From: Fusibacter sp. A1
Lineage (GTDB): Bacteria; Bacillota; Clostridia; Peptostreptococcales; Acidaminobacteraceae
Length of the DNA stretch: 64,000 nucleotides
Direction: 5' to 3'
Assembly: GCF_004125825.1 (NCBI RefSeq)
Contig: NZ_QQWI01000013.1
Location: 33,179-97,178 of the forward strand
Shown: piece by piece, positions 42,425-50,192 of the stretch
Layout of the letters: each line of letters begins with the position of its first letter
Numbering within the stretch: position 1 is the first letter of the stretch
Made by a program: the position numbers and the translations under genes
The notes under the pieces: model-generated
Databases searched by the model: none
The model's input: only the letters and a program-made list of their open reading frames with translations
What the model was told of the DNA's origin: nothing

Positions 42425-43816
42425 CTATTCTACTTGTCTAAATTCATAGGTATTGATCATCTCGTACAGTTTTCGTTTCAACTCCGTGCGTTTGATGTCG
42501 TCCATCAGGAGGTAGCGCCTGATCAGATCCGTCACCCCCTGATCGAATTCATTGATCAGGGCCACGTCTTCTGTGGTGATATGGGGAATTTTCCTCGTCC
42601 CGATAAGCTTATAAAAATCCTTCCACTGGGTCATCGCCTGATAAGAGGTGTGGGCTATCTTTTCCTCGGCCTCTACCACTGGTACGGCGTTTGTGGTCAC
42701 GATGCCGCTATAGGCTCCGTAGTACAGGTAATGGCTCAACTGAGGAGCCGGTCTGATCAGATAGTCTAAAAACTCGTATGCAGCCTCCAGGTCACCGCCG
42801 TCCTTGTTGACCATGAATCCCACAGACCTGATGGCCCTGGGGTTGTTTCTATAATAGGTGCTTCCGCCATCATAATACTCGATCGCCAGATGTTTTGGCT
42901 GCGTCAGGTTGGCTTTTCTGATAAAATCCATGGGATAGCTGTTTTTCATTTTTCCGTATTCGATTCCGCTCCTGAAGTACCTATTGGCATATCGTTTATA
43001 ATAATCGACCAGTTCTTCATAGAGCATGCCCTGTTCGACTATCATCATCTCGTCCTCGAACACCGCCTTTAGACGGTCGACGGTATCCATGATCTCGTCG
43101 ATGGGCGTCTCCACCTTCATAAAGTCCTCACTCATCATTCCGATGGGATTGATGATTCCTTCAAAGATGATCCTGTCGGTCATCCAGTCGTAGTATTTCT
43201 TGTCCTTTTCAAACCAGTCCATGAGCATGGTCACTTCCTGGTCGATCGTCACCTCGTTTTCATTGAACTTGAAACCGTACTCGGATGCCACCGCATCGGT
43301 GTAACCGGGCACCAAGGAGTCGATTCCCACAGGCAGGTAGTACTCGTAATCAAGCCCGCTGAAGAGATACTTGTAGTTTTTCAGCTTGTCCGCTATAGGG
43401 AGCGCTTTTCCGCTTTTGATAAGCTCGTCCGCATAGCTCTTGACGAATGCGCCCTCGTCGCTCCAGTTGCTGATGAAAAACAGCTCGGGCTGGTCGTCGC
43501 CAAGCAGGTTGCTGTTGCGCTGTGAGATATAGGTGCTTTCATCTGTCGTGTCTATGTATCTGATTTCAATCTCAAAATCCGGCTCCATCGCAAGCTCGAA
43601 GCTGTGTACGTATTCGACGATGTTTTCAAGGCCTGAATCCCTTTTTTGACTTTCAAATAAGAAATCGGTGTTCAGATAAGGCATCAGAATGACAAGTTTT
43701 CGGTTGGGTTCGTTTTTTTGAGTCTTCTGCCCCATCGAAGTGCCTATGATCATAACCAGTAAGACCATCCCCACCAGCGCTATCATCGCAATTCGCTTTT
43801 TCTTTGCTATGTTCAT
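42425..43816 (-). CDS. Membrane-anchored family 1 solute-binding protein, second of two
   Basis: 463 residues. The N-terminus (IAMIALVGMVLLVMIIG) is a hydrophobic signal-anchor with no lipobox Cys, so the protein is probably tethered by an uncleaved helix rather than lipidated. The rest resembles SBP_bac_1 proteins: LVILMPYL, IRYIDTTDESTYISQRNSN, PELFFISNWSD, VGFMVNKDGGDLEAAYEFLDYL. It is a tandem paralogue of the next gene upstream, with the same IDTTD-YI-RNS-L-PELFFIS pattern. It probably binds a carbohydrate for the two permeases. Start has AGGAG. Confidence 0.78.
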   Translation of the reverse strand: MNIAKKKRIAMIALVGMVLLVMIIGTSMGQKTQKNEPNRKLVILMPYLNTDFLFESQKRDSGLENIVEYVHSFELAMEPDFEIEIRYIDTTDESTYISQRNSNLLGDDQPELFFISNWSDEGAFVKSYADELIKSGKALPIADKLKNYKYLFSGLDYEYYLPVGIDSLVPGYTDAVASEYGFKFNENEVTIDQEVTMLMDWFEKDKKYYDWMTDRIIFEGIINPIGMMSEDFMKVETPIDEIMDTVDRLKAVFEDEMMIVEQGMLYEELVDYYKRYANRYFRSGIEYGKMKNSYPMDFIRKANLTQPKHLAIEYYDGGSTYYRNNPRAIRSVGFMVNKDGGDLEAAYEFLDYLIRPAPQLSHYLYYGAYSGIVTTNAVPVVEAEEKIAHTSYQAMTQWKDFYKLIGTRKIPHITTEDVALINEFDQGVTDLIRRYLLMDDIKRTELKRKLYEMINTYEFRQVE

Positions 43817-43825
43817 GTAAAACTC

Positions 43826-45226
43826 CTATTCCATTAGCTGAAACATATAGACGCTCTTCAGTTTTTTCAGTTTTGTCTCAAGGGCGTTTTCAGTCAGCTC
43901 GTCGCTAAGCAGATAGTGCCTCACAAGGTCATATAACTCATTTGAAAAACTGCTGATGATGTCGTAATTCTGCTGCACATGAATAAGCTCTCCACTATTT
44001 AGCCTGCTGTAGAAGAGGTCCCTGAGCTCCTGCGCCCTGGGGTCAAGGCTCATGTTTTTACGTTCAGCGGTCTTGAGCGCCTCGGTGTCGCTTCTGTTGA
44101 CCATTCCGCTGTAATTACCCAGATACTGAACATTGCTCAGCTGCTTCTTGAAGCTGATGCAGTAATCTAAAAAGTCATATGCGGCCTCGATGTCGCCAGA
44201 TTGCTGGTTGGCGATGAAACCGATGGACCTGTAGCTGCTGCGCGACATGATGTATCTGAACCTTCTGGATCTGTAGACCATATCTCCTATCTGATTGGGA
44301 TTTGCAAAATTCGCATTGGTCTGTCCATATACGGGGTAATACCCGCCTTCTGTCATACGGCTGTATATCTCATCCCGCTTCTTTTCTGTCGGGTTGTCAA
44401 GCGCTGAGAGCTGTTCTTCATAGCTGGTCTTCCTTTCAAGCCTGATCTGGTTCGAGGCGATCTTGAGCTTGAGGTCCAAAAGATCCTCCATGATCTCTTG
44501 GGTGTCGATGTCTACAAGACCCGTCTTACTGTCGATGAAGTGGTCGATTCCAAAGTACAATCTCCAGAGCGTGCTGTAACTCATAAAATCCAGCTCGGGC
44601 TGTTTGACTTCTACAAACCTGTCGAAGATCTCCTTTAACTTATGGCTGTCATAAGAAAGCACGGTTTCGTCGATACCAAGCGATATCAGGGCGTCCCTGT
44701 CGTATATTCCCTGTTCGGAATGAATGCCCACAGGCAGATAGGTAGAAAACTTCAATCCCTCTTCAAGCTGGTCGTAGTTTTCAAGTTTGTCTGATAGATC
44801 CACCCCTATGCCGCTGTCCAGTAGGGCGCCCAGATCGGATTTGATCTGAATGTCGTTTATGTACGCATCGCTGATGAAAAACAGTTCAGGCGGATTATCG
44901 CTCATCAGCATGGAATTGCGCTCTGTGATATATTGGTTGTAGTCTGTCGTATCTATGTATTTGATCTTGATTTTCACATCTTTGTCGTTTCCGATCCTGT
45001 AGTCGTTTACAAAAGCCTCGAGATTCTCAAAACCGATCATGGCCTCATCCGTACTCAGCAGCGGCCATTTGCTGCTATAGGGCATCACAATCGTGATGAT
45101 GCCGTCGCCTTCAGTCGCTTTAGCCGCAGGTTTGTCGAGTGTGGAGACAAGTATCATGCATAGGATCAGTACGACTCCTATGATAAACAGACCCGTCTGA
45201 TTTCCTTTTATCTGTATCGATTTCAT
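43826..45226 (-). CDS. Membrane-anchored family 1 solute-binding protein, first of two
   Basis: 466 residues, first gene of the six-gene unit. Signal-anchor helix (GLFIIGVVLILCMILVS) whose Cys is not in a lipobox context. SBP_bac_1-like body with IKYIDTTDYNQYITERNSM, PELFFISDAYIND and IGFIANQQSGDIEAAYDFLDYC, closely parallel to the gene downstream, so the pair arose by duplication. The ligand is unknown. GGGGG stands before the ATG. The promoter should lie within 45227-45390, which is AT-rich with no clear -35/-10. Confidence 0.78.
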   Translation of the reverse strand: MKSIQIKGNQTGLFIIGVVLILCMILVSTLDKPAAKATEGDGIITIVMPYSSKWPLLSTDEAMIGFENLEAFVNDYRIGNDKDVKIKIKYIDTTDYNQYITERNSMLMSDNPPELFFISDAYINDIQIKSDLGALLDSGIGVDLSDKLENYDQLEEGLKFSTYLPVGIHSEQGIYDRDALISLGIDETVLSYDSHKLKEIFDRFVEVKQPELDFMSYSTLWRLYFGIDHFIDSKTGLVDIDTQEIMEDLLDLKLKIASNQIRLERKTSYEEQLSALDNPTEKKRDEIYSRMTEGGYYPVYGQTNANFANPNQIGDMVYRSRRFRYIMSRSSYRSIGFIANQQSGDIEAAYDFLDYCISFKKQLSNVQYLGNYSGMVNRSDTEALKTAERKNMSLDPRAQELRDLFYSRLNSGELIHVQQNYDIISSFSNELYDLVRHYLLSDELTENALETKLKKLKSVYMFQLME

Positions 45227-45397
45227 ATTGCCCCCTTGTATAATGAACTATCCTTAACAGTTTGCCATAAAGTCGTGACAATTTGTTCAAATGTAAGCAA
45301 ACTGTAACCAAATAACTCATTATTCTGAAAACAGCATGCTCCCTTAATGCTTGCAATCACTCTGTTGTCTATTTTATTAATTTTTTGTAGCAATTAA

Positions 45398-45438
45398 AAT
45401 AAGCAATGCCTTTCTCTAAAAGAAAGGCATTGCTTATT
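45398..45438 (-). terminator. Terminator of the amidase gene
   Basis: Perfect 18-bp stem (45398-45415 with 45421-45438, loop CTAAA) ending at the stop codon; TTATTTTAATT follows on the minus strand. Confidence 0.85.
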
Positions 45439-46991
45439 TATTGGAGAGCCGGCGCTCGTCTATGTCCTGTCGCTTTTTCGTAGCCCGCCCCAAGACTGAT
45501 CAGCAGATCCTCTTCGTAGCGACCTGCGAAAATGGTGATCCCTACAGGTTCTCCGCTATCCCTATAACCGGCTGGCACAGTGATCGCAGGGTAACCGCAG
45601 GTCGCGTAGGCTATGGTGGAATAGTTGCTGATGCTGAGTACCGCATCCACCTTTTCCTTGACCTTGTCGATGGCATCCTCTGCTATCTTCACATTTTCAT
45701 CCACAAGCTCTTCATAGGCTTTGGGACTCATACGCTCGTCGATACTCTTATCGATGATGGACTGCCCGAAAGCCGCTCTATTTTCAAGATCCTTTAGGTT
45801 CGAGTCCCTTATCGCTTCAAGCGTCAAGCCGGTATCCACCTCAGGGTTCGCAAGATACGCGTTGACATCCCTATGAAACTCATAAAGCAGCACATCAAGC
45901 ATATTGGTTGCGAATACCTTCTCTTCGAGTTCCACTTCAACAACTTCAGCACCCAGGTCTTCAAACACCTTACAGGCTGCTAAGATCACCTGCTCGTCAT
46001 TGTCCCGGTATTCTTCTTTGACTGACTGGTTGCTTAGAATCCCGATTCTAAGTCCTTTTATATCACGGTCAAGCGCTCCGACATAATCCTTCACGACAGC
46101 GTGTTCTGTTGCGCGGTCGTGTTGGCACCCCCCCGCGATAGAGGATAGGACTAGGGCCGCATCCTTAACGCACGTAGCCATGGGGCCCGCCGTATCCTGT
46201 GTTTCTGAGATTGGAACAATAAGGTCCCTGCTCACTAGACCCACGGTGGGTTTTATCGTCACGACAGCGTTCTGACTTGCCGGATAGACAAGCGAACCTG
46301 CAGTCTCCGATCCGATGCTCACAGGTATCAGCCCCGCGGCAACAGCCACAGCAGACCCCGCACTGGATCCGCCCACATCGAATCTTCCGTAGGGATTGAC
46401 CGTCTGGCCCCCTAGGGCCGAGTAGCCGTTAGACGAGTTGAACGTCATGAAATTCGCCCACTCGCTTAGGTTGGTCTTTCCTACGATAATCGCTCCCGCC
46501 TCTTTAAGCTTTTCAGCCACAGTGGACGCCCTTAGGGTTGTCACGTCCCTAAGCATGTCGCTCCCCGCCGTATTGGGATGACCCTCTGTGGCGATGTTGT
46601 CCTTTAAGAGGATGGGTATGCCAAAAAGAGGCAGCTCCGGATCAAACTCCTTAGACTCAAGTTCAATCGCCTGATCGATCGCCTCTTCAAAAACCTGAGT
46701 GACGCTGCTTAACACATTCTCGTACACGTAGATTCGTTTGATGTAATAGAGGACCACTTCGACAGGAAGGGCGATCTTTTCCTTGTACAGCTTATGTATG
46801 CTTGTTATGTCCGCATCCCAAAGATGCTCGTCGAGCTCCAGGTACCTTGAAAGCGGAAGTTCCCTATCCACCCTCCTGAGTACCGACTTACCTAGCGCCA
46901 TACGACAATCCGTCTGTTTTTTTGTCTCATACTGATGCTTGATCTGTTCTTCCAACCAAGTTGAGTGATTGGACATATCCACTTGTGCCAT
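45438..46991 (-). CDS. Amidase-signature hydrolase (GatA-like)
   Basis: 517 residues with the full Ser-cisSer-Lys triad of the amidase signature: Lys in GIPILLKDN, cis-Ser in GGSSAGSAVAVAAGL and the nucleophile in IGSETAGSLVYPA. Residues before about 90 are a helical extension. It stands alone (no gatB or gatC beside it), so it is more likely an amide or peptide-amide hydrolase than a subunit of the tRNA amidotransferase. Start has GGAGGT. Substrate unknown. Confidence 0.88.
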   Translation of the reverse strand: MAQVDMSNHSTWLEEQIKHQYETKKQTDCRMALGKSVLRRVDRELPLSRYLELDEHLWDADITSIHKLYKEKIALPVEVVLYYIKRIYVYENVLSSVTQVFEEAIDQAIELESKEFDPELPLFGIPILLKDNIATEGHPNTAGSDMLRDVTTLRASTVAEKLKEAGAIIVGKTNLSEWANFMTFNSSNGYSALGGQTVNPYGRFDVGGSSAGSAVAVAAGLIPVSIGSETAGSLVYPASQNAVVTIKPTVGLVSRDLIVPISETQDTAGPMATCVKDAALVLSSIAGGCQHDRATEHAVVKDYVGALDRDIKGLRIGILSNQSVKEEYRDNDEQVILAACKVFEDLGAEVVEVELEEKVFATNMLDVLLYEFHRDVNAYLANPEVDTGLTLEAIRDSNLKDLENRAAFGQSIIDKSIDERMSPKAYEELVDENVKIAEDAIDKVKEKVDAVLSISNYSTIAYATCGYPAITVPAGYRDSGEPVGITIFAGRYEEDLLISLGAGYEKATGHRRAPALQ

Positions 46992-47112
46992 ATCATACCT
47001 CCGTCTGATTATCTGGTACTATTTATTTCTTGTCTATTTGATTATTCCAAAATCAAATCCATGATTTTATGCTATCCTAAAAAGTATATAAAGTACATAA
47101 GGGAGGAATATC

Positions 47113-48324
47113 ATGAGCTACAGAATTCAACCGATCACTAAGGATAACTTGAAAGAGTACACTCGCATTCAACAGCGTGCGTACGCAGGTGTTTTTTCAG
47201 GAACACCTGAAGAATTTGAGAAGCTGATCAAAGTCTATGCGGGACTACTGCTCGGCGATGACTGTTTCCTATTTGGCGTCTATCATAAGGATACCATGAT
47301 TGGATGCTACATGACTTATGATTTTACACTCAATTTTCACGGAAATCCTGTCAGAGCCAGCGGCATCGGTTCTGTAGCAGTGGACCTGATACATAAGAAA
47401 GAAGGAGTCGCGAAATTCCTAATCAAGGAATGGCTTTCGGGCAGTTTGGAGGAAGGCAATCTCTTTTGCACCCTCTACCCCTTCAACGCAAGGTTTTATA
47501 AAAACTTCGGTTTCGGATACGGAAGCCCGCTCGATGTCTACCAGATTCCGCCCACCCATTTCAAAGACCGCGGAGACAAGTCCCTTTTGTCATGGGGAAG
47601 TCTCGACTCACTCGAAGGAATCATCGAATGCTACCAGAGCTATCATGTCGACACGCACGGCATGAAGTCTCGTACCTTCAGCGACCTAGACAGGATCACA
47701 AGGCAGAAACACTTAAAACTCATCGAAGTCAAGCAAGAAGGAACTGTCACAGGCTACATGCTGTTCGAGCAAAAAGGCACCAATCCCGACAACTTTTTAA
47801 ATCAGAAGCTGATCGTTTCAGAGATGATCACCACGACGCCCGAATCAAGGATGGCGCTTTCGAGTTTCCTTCACTCCCAGGCGGACCAGATCGACTATGT
47901 CGAGCTTCATACATTCGATCCCTACTACTATCATATGCTCGACGACCTGACTTTTAAATCAGACCCGAGAGTCATGCAGCTGATCAGCCACAAGACCGCA
48001 AACCACGCCGTCGGAATCATGTGGCATGCCCTTGATCCCCGTGAGCTGATGAACCTTGTTTCTGACAGGACAGACAAGGGCCTCGACTTTTTCATCAAGG
48101 ACGAACGCACAGGTCTGATCGACGCGGTTTCAATCAACACCCATGTACCGGAAAGGATCGAACTCAACATGACCCGCAGCACCTTCTCAAGCTGGATCAT
48201 AGGCTCGCTTCCACTAAACAGCGCCTACCAGTTAGGCGAACTAAAAACCAATCAGCATCATACCTTAAAATCCCTGGACAAGGACTTCGACTTCGAGTCC
48301 CCCATCTGCCACACCCGCTTCTAA
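47113..48324 (+). CDS. Eis-like GNAT N-acetyltransferase
   Basis: 403 residues in the Eis arrangement: N-terminal GNAT domain (RIQQRAYAGVF, SGIGSVAVDLIHKKEGVAKFLIKEW as the acetyl-CoA loop), a second GNAT-like domain, and a C-terminal sterol-carrier-type domain (from about residue 295, MWHALDPRELMN) whose end supplies the catalytic carboxylate (terminal residues THTRF here: CHTRF). Eis proteins acetylate amines of aminoglycosides and proteins; the natural substrate in soil or gut Firmicutes is not known. Start has GGGAGG. Confidence 0.85.
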   Translation: MSYRIQPITKDNLKEYTRIQQRAYAGVFSGTPEEFEKLIKVYAGLLLGDDCFLFGVYHKDTMIGCYMTYDFTLNFHGNPVRASGIGSVAVDLIHKKEGVAKFLIKEWLSGSLEEGNLFCTLYPFNARFYKNFGFGYGSPLDVYQIPPTHFKDRGDKSLLSWGSLDSLEGIIECYQSYHVDTHGMKSRTFSDLDRITRQKHLKLIEVKQEGTVTGYMLFEQKGTNPDNFLNQKLIVSEMITTTPESRMALSSFLHSQADQIDYVELHTFDPYYYHMLDDLTFKSDPRVMQLISHKTANHAVGIMWHALDPRELMNLVSDRTDKGLDFFIKDERTGLIDAVSINTHVPERIELNMTRSTFSSWIIGSLPLNSAYQLGELKTNQHHTLKSLDKDFDFESPICHTRF

Positions 48325-48326
48325 CG

Positions 48327-48410
48327 ACCCCACCTCGCGTAGTCGCTGGCCTTGTGCCAGCCCTCTTATGCACTCAAACACGGGTAGACATAAAGCCTAC
48401 CCCTACAAAT
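48327..48410 (-). repeat. Repeat family B, copy 3 (inverted, one arm only)
   Basis: Reading the minus strand: GGTAGGCTTTATGTCTACCC, then GAGGGCTGGCACAAGG and GACTACGCGAGGTGGGG, matching the second half of the copies at 10199 and 14307. The first arm is missing. Confidence 0.8.
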
Positions 48411-48411
48411 C

Positions 48412-48439
48412 AAAAAAGACGCACCACCGGCGCGTCTTT
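48412..48439 (-). terminator. Terminator of the Crp/DMT operon
   Basis: AAAGACGC (48415-48422) with GCGTCTTT (48432-48439), T run on the minus strand, beside the stop at 48442. Confidence 0.78.
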
Positions 48440-48441
48440 CA

Positions 48442-48885
48442 CTAATTCATCTGTCTAGCCATCTTAAGAATCTTCTGGTCCCATACAAGGGCCACCACTA
48501 CCACTGCAGCTCCTATGCTCTTGACCCATGAGAACTGGCCGAAGATCAGGTAGTCGATCACAAGTGCTGTGATCATCTGCGAGGTGACGATCAGGGTTGT
48601 CGAGTGCAGCACCGGGAGTCTGCTGAGTGTCGCGTTTGAGATGATCATGGCGACCAGGCCGAACACGCCTGCAAGGAAGAAGTACCACGGAATTTCTGAA
48701 AGCCTTGTGAGTCCGTCGAGTTTTCCGACAAATATCAGGGCGAGCACAAGGGCTGTGATCGAACCCATGATGTAGTTGATCACCGATCCGGGTAAGAGCC
48801 CCATTTCCTTGGCGGCCGTATGGTTGATGTACTTTGAGGTGACAATGATCAGTCCACCTAAAAACGCAAGTCCTATCGCTAACAT
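48442..48885 (-). CDS. YdcZ/DUF606-type small DMT transporter, second of two
   Basis: 147 residues, five membrane helices, matching the DMT (EamA-like) DUF606 family. Half-size transporters of this kind often occur as adjacent pairs, as here with the gene 4 nt upstream, and are expected to form a heterodimer. Substrate unknown. GGTGGTGAT precedes the ATG. Confidence 0.8.
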   Translation of the reverse strand: MLAIGLAFLGGLIIVTSKYINHTAAKEMGLLPGSVINYIMGSITALVLALIFVGKLDGLTRLSEIPWYFFLAGVFGLVAMIISNATLSRLPVLHSTTLIVTSQMITALVIDYLIFGQFSWVKSIGAAVVVVALVWDQKILKMARQMN

Positions 48886-48889
48886 GGTA

Positions 48890-49324
48890 TCACCACCCTT
48901 TCCACTGCGCGAGCAGCATGATCCCGACTCCGGCCATCAAAAGGCTCAGCGAAGCCGCTCTTTTCTTATTGAAAGGAACCTTCTTCAAATGTCCGATTCC
49001 AACCGCGTCCACACCCGCAGAACCCACGATCTGTGCGACCGTCGACAGCGTCACCGCAAGCGTCACACCGATCGCTCCCACGACGTAAGCGTCGATCGCT
49101 GTGAGACAGGCTCCAAGGATACCCGTCAGGTAAAACCATTTTGGTATGCCGAAAAATCTGATTTTTTCCTTTTTAAAGGCCATCACAACCATCAGAATCA
49201 CAAGCCCGATGACATGAACAATAAAACTGACTTCAAAAGCGGACAGATATCCGCCGAGAGCGCCGTTGAATGCAATCATCAGCGCGATAAAGATACCGAT
49301 CAAGGTTACTAATCCATATAACAT
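48890..49324 (-). CDS. YdcZ/DUF606-type small DMT transporter, first of two
   Basis: 144 residues, five helices, DUF606 pattern (FNGALGGYLSAFEVSFIVHVIGL, GILGACLTAIDAYVVGAIG, LSTVAQIVGSAGVDAVGI). Starts 3 nt after the Crp-type regulator gene, so the three genes form one unit. The pair may export a metabolite sensed by the regulator; inference. Confidence 0.8.
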   Translation of the reverse strand: MLYGLVTLIGIFIALMIAFNGALGGYLSAFEVSFIVHVIGLVILMVVMAFKKEKIRFFGIPKWFYLTGILGACLTAIDAYVVGAIGVTLAVTLSTVAQIVGSAGVDAVGIGHLKKVPFNKKRAASLSLLMAGVGIMLLAQWKGW

Positions 49325-49327
49325 GTC

Positions 49328-49954
49328 CTACACATCCTTATATGCCCTAAGCGCTTTAAAATCAAGCACCTTAAGCTTTCCATCACTATAAGTTATCAAC
49401 TTCTTTTCAACACAAGTGTTGATTGTCCTATTGAGGTGTCTCACGGTCGTCGCTAGTCTTTGAGCCATGATCTGCTTGTCAAAGACAAGCGTATCCGACT
49501 TTTTTAAGTCGCATTCCGAAATGACCTGACTGATAAATCGGTATTTCAGGGGGTACAGCATGGACTTGGATTGCTCGTCGATCTGCCTGTAGGCGATGTC
49601 CGAGATCCGTGTAAGCATGTCCAGGGCAAAGTCGTGGTCAAGCTTAAGCCAGCGCATAAAGGCGTCCCTATACACGATCATCACCTTGACTTTGGTGTAA
49701 GCCTCGACAGTGCACGCGTTGTTCAGATTTTTGAACAGTTCGATCATGCCGAACGCTTCTGGCGCCGCAACGATGTTTTGTATATGCACCTGTCCGTTCA
49801 GGCTTGTAATGTACATCTTTGTCTGTCCGGAGATCAAAAAGCAGACCTTGTCGCCCTTGTCGCCTTCTGACAGAATCAAATCACCTGGTTCATAAACACT
49901 AATCAGTATTTCATTCTCAAGTTCTTTTGGAATACGCGATTGCCAATCGATCAT
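49328..49954 (-). CDS. Crp/Fnr family transcription regulator
   Basis: 208 residues: an N-terminal cyclic-nucleotide-binding-type domain (VYEPGDLILSEGDKGDKVCFLISGQ) and a C-terminal winged helix (IMAQRLATTVRHLNRTINTCVEKKLITY). No N-terminal cysteine cluster, so not an Fnr-type oxygen sensor. In the Yeil-like group of Firmicute regulators that drive an adjacent DMT gene; here it probably controls the two DUF606 genes. Start has GAGGTGG. Confidence 0.87.
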   Translation of the reverse strand: MIDWQSRIPKELENEILISVYEPGDLILSEGDKGDKVCFLISGQTKMYITSLNGQVHIQNIVAAPEAFGMIELFKNLNNACTVEAYTKVKVMIVYRDAFMRWLKLDHDFALDMLTRISDIAYRQIDEQSKSMLYPLKYRFISQVISECDLKKSDTLVFDKQIMAQRLATTVRHLNRTINTCVEKKLITYSDGKLKVLDFKALRAYKDV

Positions 49955-50076
49955 GTGCCACCTCGTAACTATAGTTTAGGATGTTTTACAAAACTTATCT
50001 AGGACATATGTCCTCAATGTCAAGTATAGCAGAAAAGCGCCTTTAAGGCATAGAAGCTTGACCTTATAAACTTTTT

Positions 50077-50103
50077 TTAGCACTCTCTTTGAGAGAGTGC
50101 TAA
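50077..50103 (+). promoter_or_regulatory. CIRCE element (HrcA operator) upstream of htpG
   Basis: TTAGCACTC-N9-GAGTGCTAA, an exact match to the CIRCE consensus, 7 nt upstream of the -35 of htpG. It implies control by the heat-shock repressor HrcA. Confidence 0.95.
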
Positions 50104-50110
50104 AAAAATA

Positions 50111-50139
50111 TTGACAAAATAATACTTCTTTACTACACT
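50111..50139 (+). promoter_or_regulatory. Promoter of htpG
   Basis: TTGACA (50111-50116), 17-nt spacer, TACACT (50134-50139); ATG at 50193 behind AAAGGAAG. Confidence 0.8.
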
Positions 50140-50192
50140 AGTAGACAAAGGGCACCGCCCATCCAGAACTATTTACGAAAGGAAGTTGACTT

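Noticed and set aside
48776..49312. 178-codon plus-strand ORF
   Set aside because: Antisense to the two DUF606 genes, which have membrane-protein patterns, coupled starts and a terminator.
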